From assembly GCA_964497515.1 (NCBI GenBank), contig CAZCCV010000002.1, positions 91,522-155,521 on the forward strand: a DNA stretch of 64,000 nucleotides. The letters run 5' to 3'. Both the position numbers and the translations under genes were made by a program. Under the pieces are notes generated by a model, which saw only the letters and a list, made by a program, of their open reading frames with translations, was not told where the DNA came from and made no database searches. This stretch comes from CAZCCV01 sp964497515 (GTDB taxonomy: Bacteria; Armatimonadota; UBA5829; DTLH01). Each line of letters begins with the position of its first letter. Within the stretch, counting starts at the first letter, position 1. Positions 33,298 to 42,520 of this stretch are shown here, piece after piece.

Positions 33298-35409
33298 ATG
33301 GCAGATGATGTAACACTCACAATCGACGGTTTGCTGATAACAGTTCCCAAGGGCACGCTGCTCATTGAAGCGGCAAAACAGCTCGGAATTGATATTCCGG
33401 TCTTCTGCTATCATCACAAGCTCGAACCTGTCGGAGCCTGTCGACAGTGTCTGGTCGATATTGAAGGTTATCCGAAGCCGCAGGCATCGTGTTCAGTTCC
33501 GGTTGCAGAGGGAATGGTTGTGCATACCGACACGCCAGGAGTAAAGCAGTATCGACAGAGCGTATTAGAGTTTCTGTTGCTGAATCACCCGCTTGACTGT
33601 CCTGTCTGTGACCGGGGCGGAGAGTGTATGCTGCAGGACAATACTATGAAATATGGTCCGCCAGATTCACGTTTTGAGCAAGAAAAACGCCATTACGAAA
33701 AGCCCGTGGCACTCTCAGCACTGGTTGTGCTCGACCGAGAGCGCTGCATCCAATGCTTTCGCTGTGTCAGATTTCAACGTGAGATAGCTCATCAGCCCGA
33801 TATACAGATGCTAGACCGCGGATTTGGCGATTATATCGCCACCTTCCCTGGAAAACCATTCGAACCCAACTTTTCTGGTAACACAATAGAGCTCTGTCCT
33901 GTCGGTGCGTTGCTGTCGAGTGTGTTTCGGTTCAGGGGACGGCCTTGGGAGCTTTCAAAAACGGAGAGTATCTGCCCCAACTGCGGAGTTGGGTGCAATA
34001 TCGAAATAAGCGACCGGCGTAAACGGCGTGTAGTTCGGTATCTGGCTCGCACCAACGAGGAAGTAAATGAGTGCTGGATATGTGACCGTGGGCGCTTCGA
34101 TTCTCTGTTCATTAACTCTCCTGAGAGGTTGACGAAGTCTCTTGTCCGCAAGAACGGCGAATTGGTAGAGAGCGATTGGGAAGAAGCCATTTCTGCGGCT
34201 ATTCAGGGGATGCGTTCTGCAGGCGGGCGTGCCGGAGCGCTCGGTTCACCCAAGCGTTCGAATGAGCAGAACTATCTTCTGCAGAAATTTATGAGGCTCG
34301 CCATTGGTTCTAACCACATAGACTTTTCGACAGAACAGCGGCCGGAGGGTATGGCAGATGCTTTGGCTTTAGCTATGAGTTCTGGGTTGCTGAATGGCTC
34401 CATTGCTGATATAGCTAGCTCTGATGTCACTGTCTCTCTTGGAATGGATATAAGCCGTGATCTGCCTCTCATCGATTTGTGGGTAAAACGAGCAGTTACA
34501 AAACTCGGCAGGGAGTTCATATTCGCTTACCCGCTTTCTGCGGAGCTCTCTTCATTCGCTTCCATGTTTCTCCCATATAAGCACGGAGACGAGCGTGAGT
34601 TCATTCAGTCATTTGCCGCTGCCGTGTCGAAAGAGGGCTCAAATTCTGCTGCGGGGGTTAGAAGAGAGCAGTTTGAAGAGGTTTTATGCACTATCGAAGG
34701 AGCAGACTCTGTAGCACTGCTTTTATCGAGCGCAATGCTCTATATTCCGGCTGTGAAATCCATAGTTGATTCGCTCACTGGCCGTGGCGTGAAGGTCAGA
34801 ACGATTCTTCTCATGTCAGATGGGAACGCTCAAGGCTCGATGGATGTTGGTCTCTTGCCAGGGTACTTCCCTGGTTACCTCAAGATCGGCGAGAGTTCAT
34901 CGCGTGAAATGGGCGCACTGTGGGGTGAGAATCCACCGGTGGCTCTAGGACTATCTGGATGGGAGATGATGAGTAGCACGGGTGCCGAAATACAGGCTCT
35001 CTGGATTATGGGGCAGGATCCGGCGAAAGATCCGTTGCACGGTGAGATGTTCGCCGAATCGCTAGCCAAGCTCAGTTTTCTCGTTGTTCAGGACTCTTTC
35101 CTTACTGAGACTGCGAAGATGGCAGACGTTGTTTTGCCGAGCTCAACGTTTGCCGAGACGAAAGGCACGTTTACTAATACCGAGCGACGGGTTCAGAGGT
35201 TTTCGCCTGCAGTGCGGTGTGTCGATGGGTCGAAACCAGATACTGAGATTCTCTTTGAAGCAGCACGGCTGGCTGGCGCAGAGAGAGTATCTAATTTCGG
35301 CAGCATAGAAGAGATCTTTGGCGAGATTACGCGTGTCGTGCCATCTTATGCAGGTATGACTTACGAAGTGCTCGGCCCACTTGGCAAGCAGTGGAAGGTG
35401 GAAAGATGA
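33298..35409 (+). CDS. nuoG: NADH-quinone oxidoreductase subunit G
   Basis: 703 residues. The N-terminal 2Fe-2S ferredoxin domain has VFCYHHKLEPVGACRQC. Next come HPLDCPVCDRGGECMLQD and CIQCFRCVRF for 4Fe-4S clusters. A further CPNCGVGC...CWICDRGRF set matches the off-pathway N7 cluster kept in E. coli and Thermus. The molybdopterin-oxidoreductase-like domain covers about 215-700 (LWIMGQDPAKDP, DVVLPSSTFAETKGTFTNTERRVQ). Part of the electron-input arm of complex I. The stop overlaps nuoI. Confidence 0.94.
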   Translation: MADDVTLTIDGLLITVPKGTLLIEAAKQLGIDIPVFCYHHKLEPVGACRQCLVDIEGYPKPQASCSVPVAEGMVVHTDTPGVKQYRQSVLEFLLLNHPLDCPVCDRGGECMLQDNTMKYGPPDSRFEQEKRHYEKPVALSALVVLDRERCIQCFRCVRFQREIAHQPDIQMLDRGFGDYIATFPGKPFEPNFSGNTIELCPVGALLSSVFRFRGRPWELSKTESICPNCGVGCNIEISDRRKRRVVRYLARTNEEVNECWICDRGRFDSLFINSPERLTKSLVRKNGELVESDWEEAISAAIQGMRSAGGRAGALGSPKRSNEQNYLLQKFMRLAIGSNHIDFSTEQRPEGMADALALAMSSGLLNGSIADIASSDVTVSLGMDISRDLPLIDLWVKRAVTKLGREFIFAYPLSAELSSFASMFLPYKHGDEREFIQSFAAAVSKEGSNSAAGVRREQFEEVLCTIEGADSVALLLSSAMLYIPAVKSIVDSLTGRGVKVRTILLMSDGNAQGSMDVGLLPGYFPGYLKIGESSSREMGALWGENPPVALGLSGWEMMSSTGAEIQALWIMGQDPAKDPLHGEMFAESLAKLSFLVVQDSFLTETAKMADVVLPSSTFAETKGTFTNTERRVQRFSPAVRCVDGSKPDTEILFEAARLAGAERVSNFGSIEEIFGEITRVVPSYAGMTYEVLGPLGKQWKVER

Positions 35410-35849
35410 TAGGCGAACTGTTCAGAGGGCTTGTGGTTACGATGAAGCACGTGGTCGCCCGAAAGCGCGTGACCGTACAGTATCCAGAGGTCAAGCGCGA
35501 TCTGCCTCCGCGTTCGCGTTGGCGGCACGTTCTCCTGCGACACGAAGATGGGCTCGAACGCTGCATAGGTTGTTCACTGTGTGCAGGTGCCTGTCCTGCT
35601 CACTGCATACAGGTGGTTGCAGGCGAAAACCGTGAAGGGGCTAGATTCTCTCCGGGTGAGCGGTATGCTCAAATATATGAAATCAACGAACTGCGATGCA
35701 TATTTTGCGGTTACTGTCAGGATGCGTGTCCTGTAGAGGCAATCATTCTTCGCCCAATATATGAGATTTCGGAGTATACTAGAGAGGCAGCGTTGTACAC
35801 CAAGGATATGCTTCTTGTGCCGTACCCTCCTGCTGAAAAAGAAGAATAG
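35406..35849 (+). CDS. nuoI: NADH-quinone oxidoreductase subunit I
   Basis: 147 residues from an ATG that overlaps the nuoG stop (ATGA) and has AAGGTGGA ahead; the frame is open 15 bases further but without merit. Two 4Fe-4S motifs, CIGCSLCAGACP and CIFCGYCQDACP, bind clusters N6a and N6b. The membrane-arm subunits NuoH and NuoJ-N that normally flank nuoI are missing; lipA follows directly. Confidence 0.94.
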   Translation: MIGELFRGLVVTMKHVVARKRVTVQYPEVKRDLPPRSRWRHVLLRHEDGLERCIGCSLCAGACPAHCIQVVAGENREGARFSPGERYAQIYEINELRCIFCGYCQDACPVEAIILRPIYEISEYTREAALYTKDMLLVPYPPAEKEE

Positions 35850-35868
35850 AGAGAAGGTTACACGATTC

Positions 35869-36747
35869 GTGACTCAGAAACCGTCGCTTTATGGCCCAAA
35901 GCCACCCTGGATTAAAGCAAAAGCCCCGTATGGAGAGAACTATACGCAGGTCAGAGCGTTAATGAACCGCTTGGAACTCCACACTGTATGCCAGAGCGCG
36001 CATTGCCCCAATATTGGTGAATGCTGGCACGCGCGAACTGCTACATTTATGATACTCGGCAACACGTGTACACGCGATTGTCAGTTTTGTGCGGTCAATA
36101 GCGGTTGTCCGGATGCAGTGGATCTCGAAGAGCCTGAACGGGTTGCAAGAGCCGTCGAAACTCTGGCGCTTCGGCACGCTGTTGTAACATCTGTCACGAG
36201 AGATGATCTTGCCGACGGCGGCGCTGCAATTTTTGCCGACACTATTCGCGCAATTCGACGCAAAATGCCCGATTGTTCTATAGAGGTTCTAATTCCAGAT
36301 TTTGCAGGTTCTGCTGAAGCACTGAGAATCGTTGTAGAAGCCCGACCAGATATTCTGAACCACAACATAGAAACCATTGAAAGAATGTATCGGCACATCC
36401 GTCCACAGGCAGTGTATTCCCGTTCTCTTGAGCTTCTGAAGCGCGCAAAGAGTATGAATCCGTCTGGGAAGACAAAATCTGGGGTTATGGTTGGTGTTGA
36501 AGAGTCTTTTGATGAGGTTCTTGAGACTATGCGCGACTTGCGCAGTGTCGAGTGCGATATTCTGACGATAGGGCAGTACCTAAGGCCATCTGCAGATCAT
36601 GCTCCAATAGACAGGTATTACACTCCGGAAGAGTTTGGTCAGCTTAAGGATGCTGGGCTCGATATGGGGTTTCGGCACGTAGAATCTGGGCCGCTCGTGC
36701 GCAGTTCGTATCACGCGGCGGAACAAGCAAGGTCTGCAGACGACTAA
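35869..36747 (+). CDS. lipA: Lipoyl synthase
   Basis: 292 residues from a GTG; the open frame extends back into nuoI but family proteins begin here (QKPSLYGPKPPWIKAKAP). The auxiliary cluster motif CQSAHCPNIGEC and the radical-SAM motif CTRDCQFC are complete, and the C-terminal RSSYHA supplies the serine ligand. LipA inserts two sulphurs into octanoyl groups on lipoyl domains such as that of the PDH E2 in this window. lipB is not seen. It begins 19 bases after nuoI and converges on the helicase gene with 7 bases between. Confidence 0.95.
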   Translation: MTQKPSLYGPKPPWIKAKAPYGENYTQVRALMNRLELHTVCQSAHCPNIGECWHARTATFMILGNTCTRDCQFCAVNSGCPDAVDLEEPERVARAVETLALRHAVVTSVTRDDLADGGAAIFADTIRAIRRKMPDCSIEVLIPDFAGSAEALRIVVEARPDILNHNIETIERMYRHIRPQAVYSRSLELLKRAKSMNPSGKTKSGVMVGVEESFDEVLETMRDLRSVECDILTIGQYLRPSADHAPIDRYYTPEEFGQLKDAGLDMGFRHVESGPLVRSSYHAAEQARSADD

Positions 36748-36754
36748 ACCGAAT

Positions 36755-39022
36755 CTAAGATAGAATCTCTCTCAGTAGGAATGCCGCACCGGCTTTGTCC
36801 AGCGGCTCATTGTTGTTTCCACACTTGGGAGATTGCACGCACGACGGGCAACCATCGGTACACGTGCAATCTTCTATTGTTTTTAGTGTAGCTTCAAACA
36901 CTTCTTCAAGTCTTTCGTAGGCTGTCTGTGCTATACCTACGCCGCCAGGGTGTGCATCATATATGAATATCGCGGCCAACTTCTGCGCATCAGAGTGTGC
37001 TGGGCTTGAAATTCCACCTATGTCTTGCCTGTCGCACATTGCAAACAGCGGCAGAATGCCGATTGTTGCGTGTTCGATGGCGTGGATGCTTCCAAGAGGA
37101 TCAAAGCCCCTGCCAACAGCACGGTCAACAATCTCTTTTGGGATCGGAAACCACACTGCTTGAGTCAAAAACTTGCTCTCTGGCAGCTTAAGTGGCAGGA
37201 CGTTGATCACTTGATCAGTCGCAAGCTGCTTTTTTCGAAATCCCGTCACTTGACCCGTGACAAGTGCGTCCGACAGATTGGCCTTGGTTCGGTGGAATTG
37301 TTTTGACTCGCATCTGTTAGTTTCAGCAATGCTCGTTGATGTGCACGGGATGGTGTAATACGGCAAATCGGCTGCAGATACATAGGCGGCTCGCTCTTCG
37401 AGATCGAGTCTTGTGACCACATACGACTCTCCTCCGTGCAGATAGATAGCTCCCGGATGGATTGTCTCAAATGCAGTAGCAGCATCCACAGTCCCTAGCA
37501 ATTGAACGGTGTCGACATCGACTATGTCATAGTGGTTGCTTGATGCCGAGCGGATGTTTACATCCCGTGTGGGATTATTCTTTCCATTCCAATACCATCT
37601 GCTTCGATAGTCCAAATCCCCAGATTCTCCGAGCTCGACCAGCACATCGTAGACTCGTTCTCCAAAGAGCTCCAATTCTTCGTTTTCAATTGGGAGTTCG
37701 TTTGCTGCACACACCAGGTGAGCAGACAGAACATAAGGGTTATCCGGATCGATAACAGCTTTCTCGTGTGCGTGCTCAAAGAAGTAGTCTGGATGACGCA
37801 TCAGAAACTGATCTATGGGATTATCTAGCGCAACTAACACTGCAAGGGATTCGGCTTGTGATCTACCAGCACGTCCAGCCTGTTGCCACGTGCTGGCTAT
37901 GGAACCCGGATACCCAGTGATGATAGTAGCATCCAGCTTTCCAACATCTATTCCCAACTCGAGTGCGTTGGTGCTGGTTACACCAAGGAGCTCCCCCTTG
38001 AAGAGTCGCTGCTCTATCTTACGTCTTTCGGCGGGTTTGTAACCTGCTCGGTACGACATTATACGGTCAATCGCAGGCGAATTGGTACGTGTTAGAGACT
38101 CTCTTGTATATCTAAAAATCAGCTCTGCGCTTTTGCGTGCCAGAGTAAAGACAATTGTCCGAACACCACTGTTTATCAATCTGGTAAAAAGATGCACCGC
38201 TTCGAGGTTTGTGCTGCGCCTAATGTCCTTTTGGCTCAAAAACGGAGGGTTCCAGAATACAAACCATTTTGCGCCTGCTGGCGATGTATCCTCATCGATT
38301 ACTGTTGCTTCCAAGCCTGTCATCCGAGTGAAGTGCTCTGCTGGATTTGCAATCGTCGCTGAAGTACAGACAAACTGTGGATTCGAACCATAGTAACTGC
38401 AGATTCTTCTGAGCCGACGGATTATGTTCGCTACATTAGAGCCAAATACTCCACGGTAAGTGTGGATTTCATCGATTACCACATATTTCAGATTCTGCAG
38501 AAACTGCGCCCAGAGAGTGTGGTATGGCAGTATGGCAATGTGCAGCATATCTGGGTTTGTAAGTATAATTCTGGAGTTGCGGCGTATCTGAGATCTCAAG
38601 TACTTCGGTGTGTCGCCGTCGTATGTGGCTGCATATTTCGTTACATCGAGTGGGTATCGCTTGAGTTTTCCGAGTTGATCCTGGGCGAGTGCTTTTGTGG
38701 GATAAATGTAAAACGCCCGAGCTTTGGGATCCTGAAGCATCGCTTCTAGAACGGGTAGGTTGTAACAGAGAGTCTTACCTGAGGCTGTGGATGTTACCGC
38801 TACCACGTTCTCACCGCGCCTTGCAGCGTTTACAGCCTCTGTCTGGTGTTTGTAGAGTCTGACGATGCCTTCATCGCGGAGTGCGTAGTCGAGTTCTTTG
38901 GGCAGCGGTTGGCGCAAGCGTCCGTAGCCGGCTCTTCTTGCTGGAATGCGTTCGATATGGGCGATCTGCCCACGATACTCAGGATCATGTTTCAGATCCT
39001 CAATGAATTTGTAAGCCTGCAT
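36755..39022 (-). CDS. mrfA: MrfA/YprA-type DEAH-box helicase with C-terminal zinc domain (DUF1998)
   Basis: 755 residues from an ATG behind GAGGGAG. The helicase core is complete: VTSTASGKT (motif I), VIDEIHTYRG (motif II, DEIH), CTSATIANP (III), ELGIDVG (V) and QQAGRAGRSQ (VI). The C-terminal zinc module has the four-cysteine signature CTCTDGCPSCVQSPKCGN, followed by NNEPLDK. MrfA of Bacillus repairs mitomycin C adducts, unwinding 3' to 5'. It has its own promoter and no MrfB neighbour: lipA converges on it and the CHAT gene diverges from it. Confidence 0.9.
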   Translation of the reverse strand: MQAYKFIEDLKHDPEYRGQIAHIERIPARRAGYGRLRQPLPKELDYALRDEGIVRLYKHQTEAVNAARRGENVVAVTSTASGKTLCYNLPVLEAMLQDPKARAFYIYPTKALAQDQLGKLKRYPLDVTKYAATYDGDTPKYLRSQIRRNSRIILTNPDMLHIAILPYHTLWAQFLQNLKYVVIDEIHTYRGVFGSNVANIIRRLRRICSYYGSNPQFVCTSATIANPAEHFTRMTGLEATVIDEDTSPAGAKWFVFWNPPFLSQKDIRRSTNLEAVHLFTRLINSGVRTIVFTLARKSAELIFRYTRESLTRTNSPAIDRIMSYRAGYKPAERRKIEQRLFKGELLGVTSTNALELGIDVGKLDATIITGYPGSIASTWQQAGRAGRSQAESLAVLVALDNPIDQFLMRHPDYFFEHAHEKAVIDPDNPYVLSAHLVCAANELPIENEELELFGERVYDVLVELGESGDLDYRSRWYWNGKNNPTRDVNIRSASSNHYDIVDVDTVQLLGTVDAATAFETIHPGAIYLHGGESYVVTRLDLEERAAYVSAADLPYYTIPCTSTSIAETNRCESKQFHRTKANLSDALVTGQVTGFRKKQLATDQVINVLPLKLPESKFLTQAVWFPIPKEIVDRAVGRGFDPLGSIHAIEHATIGILPLFAMCDRQDIGGISSPAHSDAQKLAAIFIYDAHPGGVGIAQTAYERLEEVFEATLKTIEDCTCTDGCPSCVQSPKCGNNNEPLDKAGAAFLLREILS

Positions 39023-39048
39023 ACAACTCTCCCTCTTGCTCAATGCAC

Positions 39049-39078
39049 ATTATCTTCTTATACTGATGTCAAGGTCAA
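39049..39078 (-). promoter_or_regulatory. Promoter of the MrfA-type helicase
   Basis: On the minus strand TTGACC (39073-39078), 18 bases, GATAAT (39049-39054); each element is five of six. The start near 39042 leaves a 20-base leader. Confidence 0.65.
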
Positions 39079-39262
39079 GCGTGCTTGGCATAGACTTGCT
39101 CGACCTTATTGGTGAGCTTGCCTGTGGGGCATGGTGCAACTATACAGTGCCATTGCTCGTCCGTATTGGTGTGAGCAAGCCTTCGCAAATGAAGGTTACC
39201 AGCAGACCAGCGTATAAGCAGTTGTAGATTAGGGCGACCTGCTGTGACGGGTCGATTAAGAT

Positions 39263-42200
39263 ATGCAGGCTCTATTATCAACAACCAGGTTTCGACTGTG
39301 GTTCTCAATCGTCGTAGCTGTGTGGCTTGCGGCCGCTTCTTTGGCTGCCTCCGCGGCCGATGTGGATCGTCCCAGCCTGCTTAGAGACCTGGGAGAAACT
39401 TCTTCAACGAAACTAGCCACCAGAGCATCCGAGCTTGCTGCTAAGAACTCAGAAGACATTAGACTCCTCACGCTGGATCTTGCCTTCTACAGTTGGGCAA
39501 ACGAGGAGTGTCAGAGTGATCCCGCAATCAGCTCTTTGGACCAAATCGTCGGAGCTCTCACGTCAGTCGGCACAGACTCAACAATCGGTTGGGTGGTCGC
39601 AAACATCGGCAAACGTGAGTGGACAACGAAAGCGCCGACTGCCTCCGCTGACAACGACAAAGTGAAGCTCCTTGCAAAGGCGCGACAGGACTTTCGAGCC
39701 GCCCGCGACTTGGAAGACCGATTGCCAACAAGGTCTATTGAGAGCCTTCGCTCGTGCGCTGAGACGCTCAGTTCCCTCGATCTCGATCTGTCGTATGCAT
39801 TCGTCACAACTCGAATGGCAAGAAAGCAGTTTGTCGATACCCACCGCTATCGCGACGCAGAGCGCAATTTTGAGCGAGCACATCCCAAGTTCACGGCATA
39901 CGGCCTCAGATCTCAGGTAGCTCAGATATTCGACGATCTAGGCAGACTGCAAAGTGAAATAGGACATCGATTCGATGCTTACGACAGCTACAAGCGTTCT
40001 GCTCAGGAGTGGCAGGCCATCGGACGAGGTGATCTGGCTGGCAAAGAACTGATTGCTGCGGGAATAGCGCGAGCCGCAAGCGGTCAGATCGACTTTGCGG
40101 TTTCCACAATGGGTAGCGGGCTTGAGATCGCTCGCGGATATGCCTACAACGCAAAATCATATGTTGGTTATACAGAGCTTCTCATAGAAGTTGCAGACTT
40201 CTGCGTCGAGCGTGGAATGCTCGCCGAAGCCCGCGACAGGCTAGTGGACGCAGAAAAGGTAGCGGAACTTGCGAATTCCCCGCTGCTGCAGGGGCGAGCG
40301 CTCAAAAAACAGGCGGATGCGTGGAAAGCCCTAGGTTTAGATCCTCGTTATAGAGAGGCTATGACCAAAAGAGAGAAGCTGCTCTCTGCGCTCATTCAGG
40401 AGGCTTCTACCTCTGTTAGCAGACTGTCAGATACAGGGTTGCTCGTCGCAGAACAGACATCGCTTCTGTCTGTTGTGGAGAAAGGCGCCGAAGCGTGCTC
40501 CGGACTCGATAAGCATCAGCAAGCTATTGAAATGCTGAGGCTCGCTGCTGAACGCTACGATGCCCTCGGCAAAAACGATGACCGCACCAGGGTGCTCCGC
40601 AATTTGGCTGTGGAATACTATGCTCTTGGAAGTCACGAAGCTGCTCTTGTTGCTCGCAGTGATGCAGCGAGACTGGCACGCAACAGTGGAAAGCGTGCAG
40701 TAGTCATTGAGATCCTGAACGAAATTGATGAAGCTGCTACAGAAGCTGGAGACACAGGTACTGCGCTTGAGGCGTTGCGCGAACTCGCTGATCTCAATAC
40801 TCAAGCTGAGGATGTGCTGGCGCTCGCTGGTGTGCTTGAAAAACGCGGCTCGCTATTGGATTCGATGGGGCAGACATCAGAGGCCATACGTGATTTGGAT
40901 CGTGCCGCAAAAACCTATGCTGCGGAGCTTGGCGAACCCTGGTCTCAGGCGCGCGTGCTTCTCAGACTCGCCAGTGTGCAGTCGATAGCAGAAAAAGGCT
41001 CTGATGCAGCTTCTTCGCTCACCACTGCTATCAATCGTATTGAGATCTGGGCGGTGGAAGAAGGTGTAGATCAAAGTGCCGACCCTGTGCACGCCGATAT
41101 CACCTTAAATCTCTACCTGCAACTGGTTGGAATCCAGATCAGCGAAAACAAGAGAGCTGATGCGCTTGATTCACTGAAACGCGCGAGGCAGTATCCTTGG
41201 TTTGGCAGGCTTCGCGAACTTTTGACGGCCTCGGGGAGCAAGAATTTAGCCGATCTTATAGCCGAGCTCGAAAAGCTGCCTGTTAGCCCGAGACCTCCAC
41301 AGCTTGCAGGTGGTGTTAGAAGAACCGCGTTTGGGTGGCCTGCGGTGCTCAGTCAATCGGAGCAGTTTTCGCGTTTTGCTCGAACGGGAAGGACTCTTGA
41401 AAGCGTTGCTGAGATCGATGCCGCTGCAATCTACGCAGTGCGGGAATACTTGCCAGACGATTTAACCATACTTCAGTATGTTCTAAGAGATTCGAGTGTA
41501 TTTGTGTTTTTAGCCAGGAAGAATTTGGCTAGTTGCTGGGAGATACCTGTGCCCGGCCGAAAAGCACTAGAAAAGGTTCAGGAGTTCCAGAAGACAGTGG
41601 CCGATTTGGAGATGAAAGTGGCCTCTGGCATACGTATCCCACCGGTTAAGAGTTGGCACGATCCAGCGTTACTACCGATGATGGATCCGCTATACAGCTT
41701 GGAAGATATGTTGTTCAACCCGATTCGTGGAGAGCTCTCTGGCATTGGGATCAGGACGAATACAATTGCATTTGTACTGCCTGCAGAACTCGCCGGAGTG
41801 CCTTTCCACGCCTTGCCGCGGGATGCAAACGGAAAGACGCGATTTCTAATTCAAGACTACGTCGTCTCGTATCTCTCTCAAGGCACGTTGAGCGGATTAG
41901 CGAGGCAATCGCCGACTCCTATAACCGCTAAAACAGGTCGAATATCGGTGTTTTCGGCGCCTGCGGGAGTGCTCCGAGGTGCACAGGAAGAGTCTGTTCG
42001 CATACAGTCGCTTTACAAACAGAATTGCAGACTCTACTCAGGGTCGAGCCTTACGGCAGATCGTTTTGTCAGTGCGGCATCCTGGTCGAACGTAGTGCAC
42101 GTAGCTTCTCATCACCAGATGGATCCTAATCCTGCACACTTCCAACTGGTACTATCTGGTCAGTCGGGCGGGACGGTGCGGATGGCTGACCTCATGCGTA

Positions 42201-42520
42201 TCCGCAATCCGAACCTGGAGCTTGCAGTAATATCTGCTTGTGAGATGATTGGGACGTCAAATACCATCGCATCTGCAGCGCCATTTGCGGCCGATATGTT
42301 TGCGTTAGCCGGATTCCCTTCGATCGTAGGTGGGATGTGGAGAGTCTCCGATGAGGCATCGCGAGTGTTGATGGAGTCCTTCTACGGGAGGCTATCATCT
42401 TTCGGCCAAAAAGGGTCAGCCCTTCAACGCGCAGCCGTTTCTATGATAGAATCTAACGATGGCAACTTTGCTCATCCTTTCTATTGGGCTGGCTTTGCAC
42501 TCTATGGCGATGCGAGATAA
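39263..42520 (+). CDS. Exported TPR-CHAT caspase-like protease
   Basis: 1085 residues. A signal peptide (about 1-31, hydrophobic WFSIVVAVWLAAASLAASA with an AxA end) is followed by a long helical region (about 35-640) with many TPR-like units (DYANNL-type repeats such as KHQQAIEMLRLAAERYDALGKNDD). A C-terminal CHAT domain (about 770-1085) follows. The caspase dyad can be placed at H950 (HVASHH; the family has HxxxHG, here H replaces G) and C993 (ISACEM). It should therefore be an active exported cysteine protease or peptide-bond sensor. The stop TAA overlaps the ATG of a sigma factor gene, so the two are translationally coupled. Confidence 0.83.
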   Translation: MQALLSTTRFRLWFSIVVAVWLAAASLAASAADVDRPSLLRDLGETSSTKLATRASELAAKNSEDIRLLTLDLAFYSWANEECQSDPAISSLDQIVGALTSVGTDSTIGWVVANIGKREWTTKAPTASADNDKVKLLAKARQDFRAARDLEDRLPTRSIESLRSCAETLSSLDLDLSYAFVTTRMARKQFVDTHRYRDAERNFERAHPKFTAYGLRSQVAQIFDDLGRLQSEIGHRFDAYDSYKRSAQEWQAIGRGDLAGKELIAAGIARAASGQIDFAVSTMGSGLEIARGYAYNAKSYVGYTELLIEVADFCVERGMLAEARDRLVDAEKVAELANSPLLQGRALKKQADAWKALGLDPRYREAMTKREKLLSALIQEASTSVSRLSDTGLLVAEQTSLLSVVEKGAEACSGLDKHQQAIEMLRLAAERYDALGKNDDRTRVLRNLAVEYYALGSHEAALVARSDAARLARNSGKRAVVIEILNEIDEAATEAGDTGTALEALRELADLNTQAEDVLALAGVLEKRGSLLDSMGQTSEAIRDLDRAAKTYAAELGEPWSQARVLLRLASVQSIAEKGSDAASSLTTAINRIEIWAVEEGVDQSADPVHADITLNLYLQLVGIQISENKRADALDSLKRARQYPWFGRLRELLTASGSKNLADLIAELEKLPVSPRPPQLAGGVRRTAFGWPAVLSQSEQFSRFARTGRTLESVAEIDAAAIYAVREYLPDDLTILQYVLRDSSVFVFLARKNLASCWEIPVPGRKALEKVQEFQKTVADLEMKVASGIRIPPVKSWHDPALLPMMDPLYSLEDMLFNPIRGELSGIGIRTNTIAFVLPAELAGVPFHALPRDANGKTRFLIQDYVVSYLSQGTLSGLARQSPTPITAKTGRISVFSAPAGVLRGAQEESVRIQSLYKQNCRLYSGSSLTADRFVSAASWSNVVHVASHHQMDPNPAHFQLVLSGQSGGTVRMADLMRIRNPNLELAVISACEMIGTSNTIASAAPFAADMFALAGFPSIVGGMWRVSDEASRVLMESFYGRLSSFGQKGSALQRAAVSMIESNDGNFAHPFYWAGFALYGDAR

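Noticed and set aside
39107..39122. TTGGCATAGACTTGCT upstream of the CHAT gene looks like a third sigma-54 site
   Set aside because: Only nine bases separate GG and GC; sigma-54 needs ten, and the match is poorer than the other two sites.
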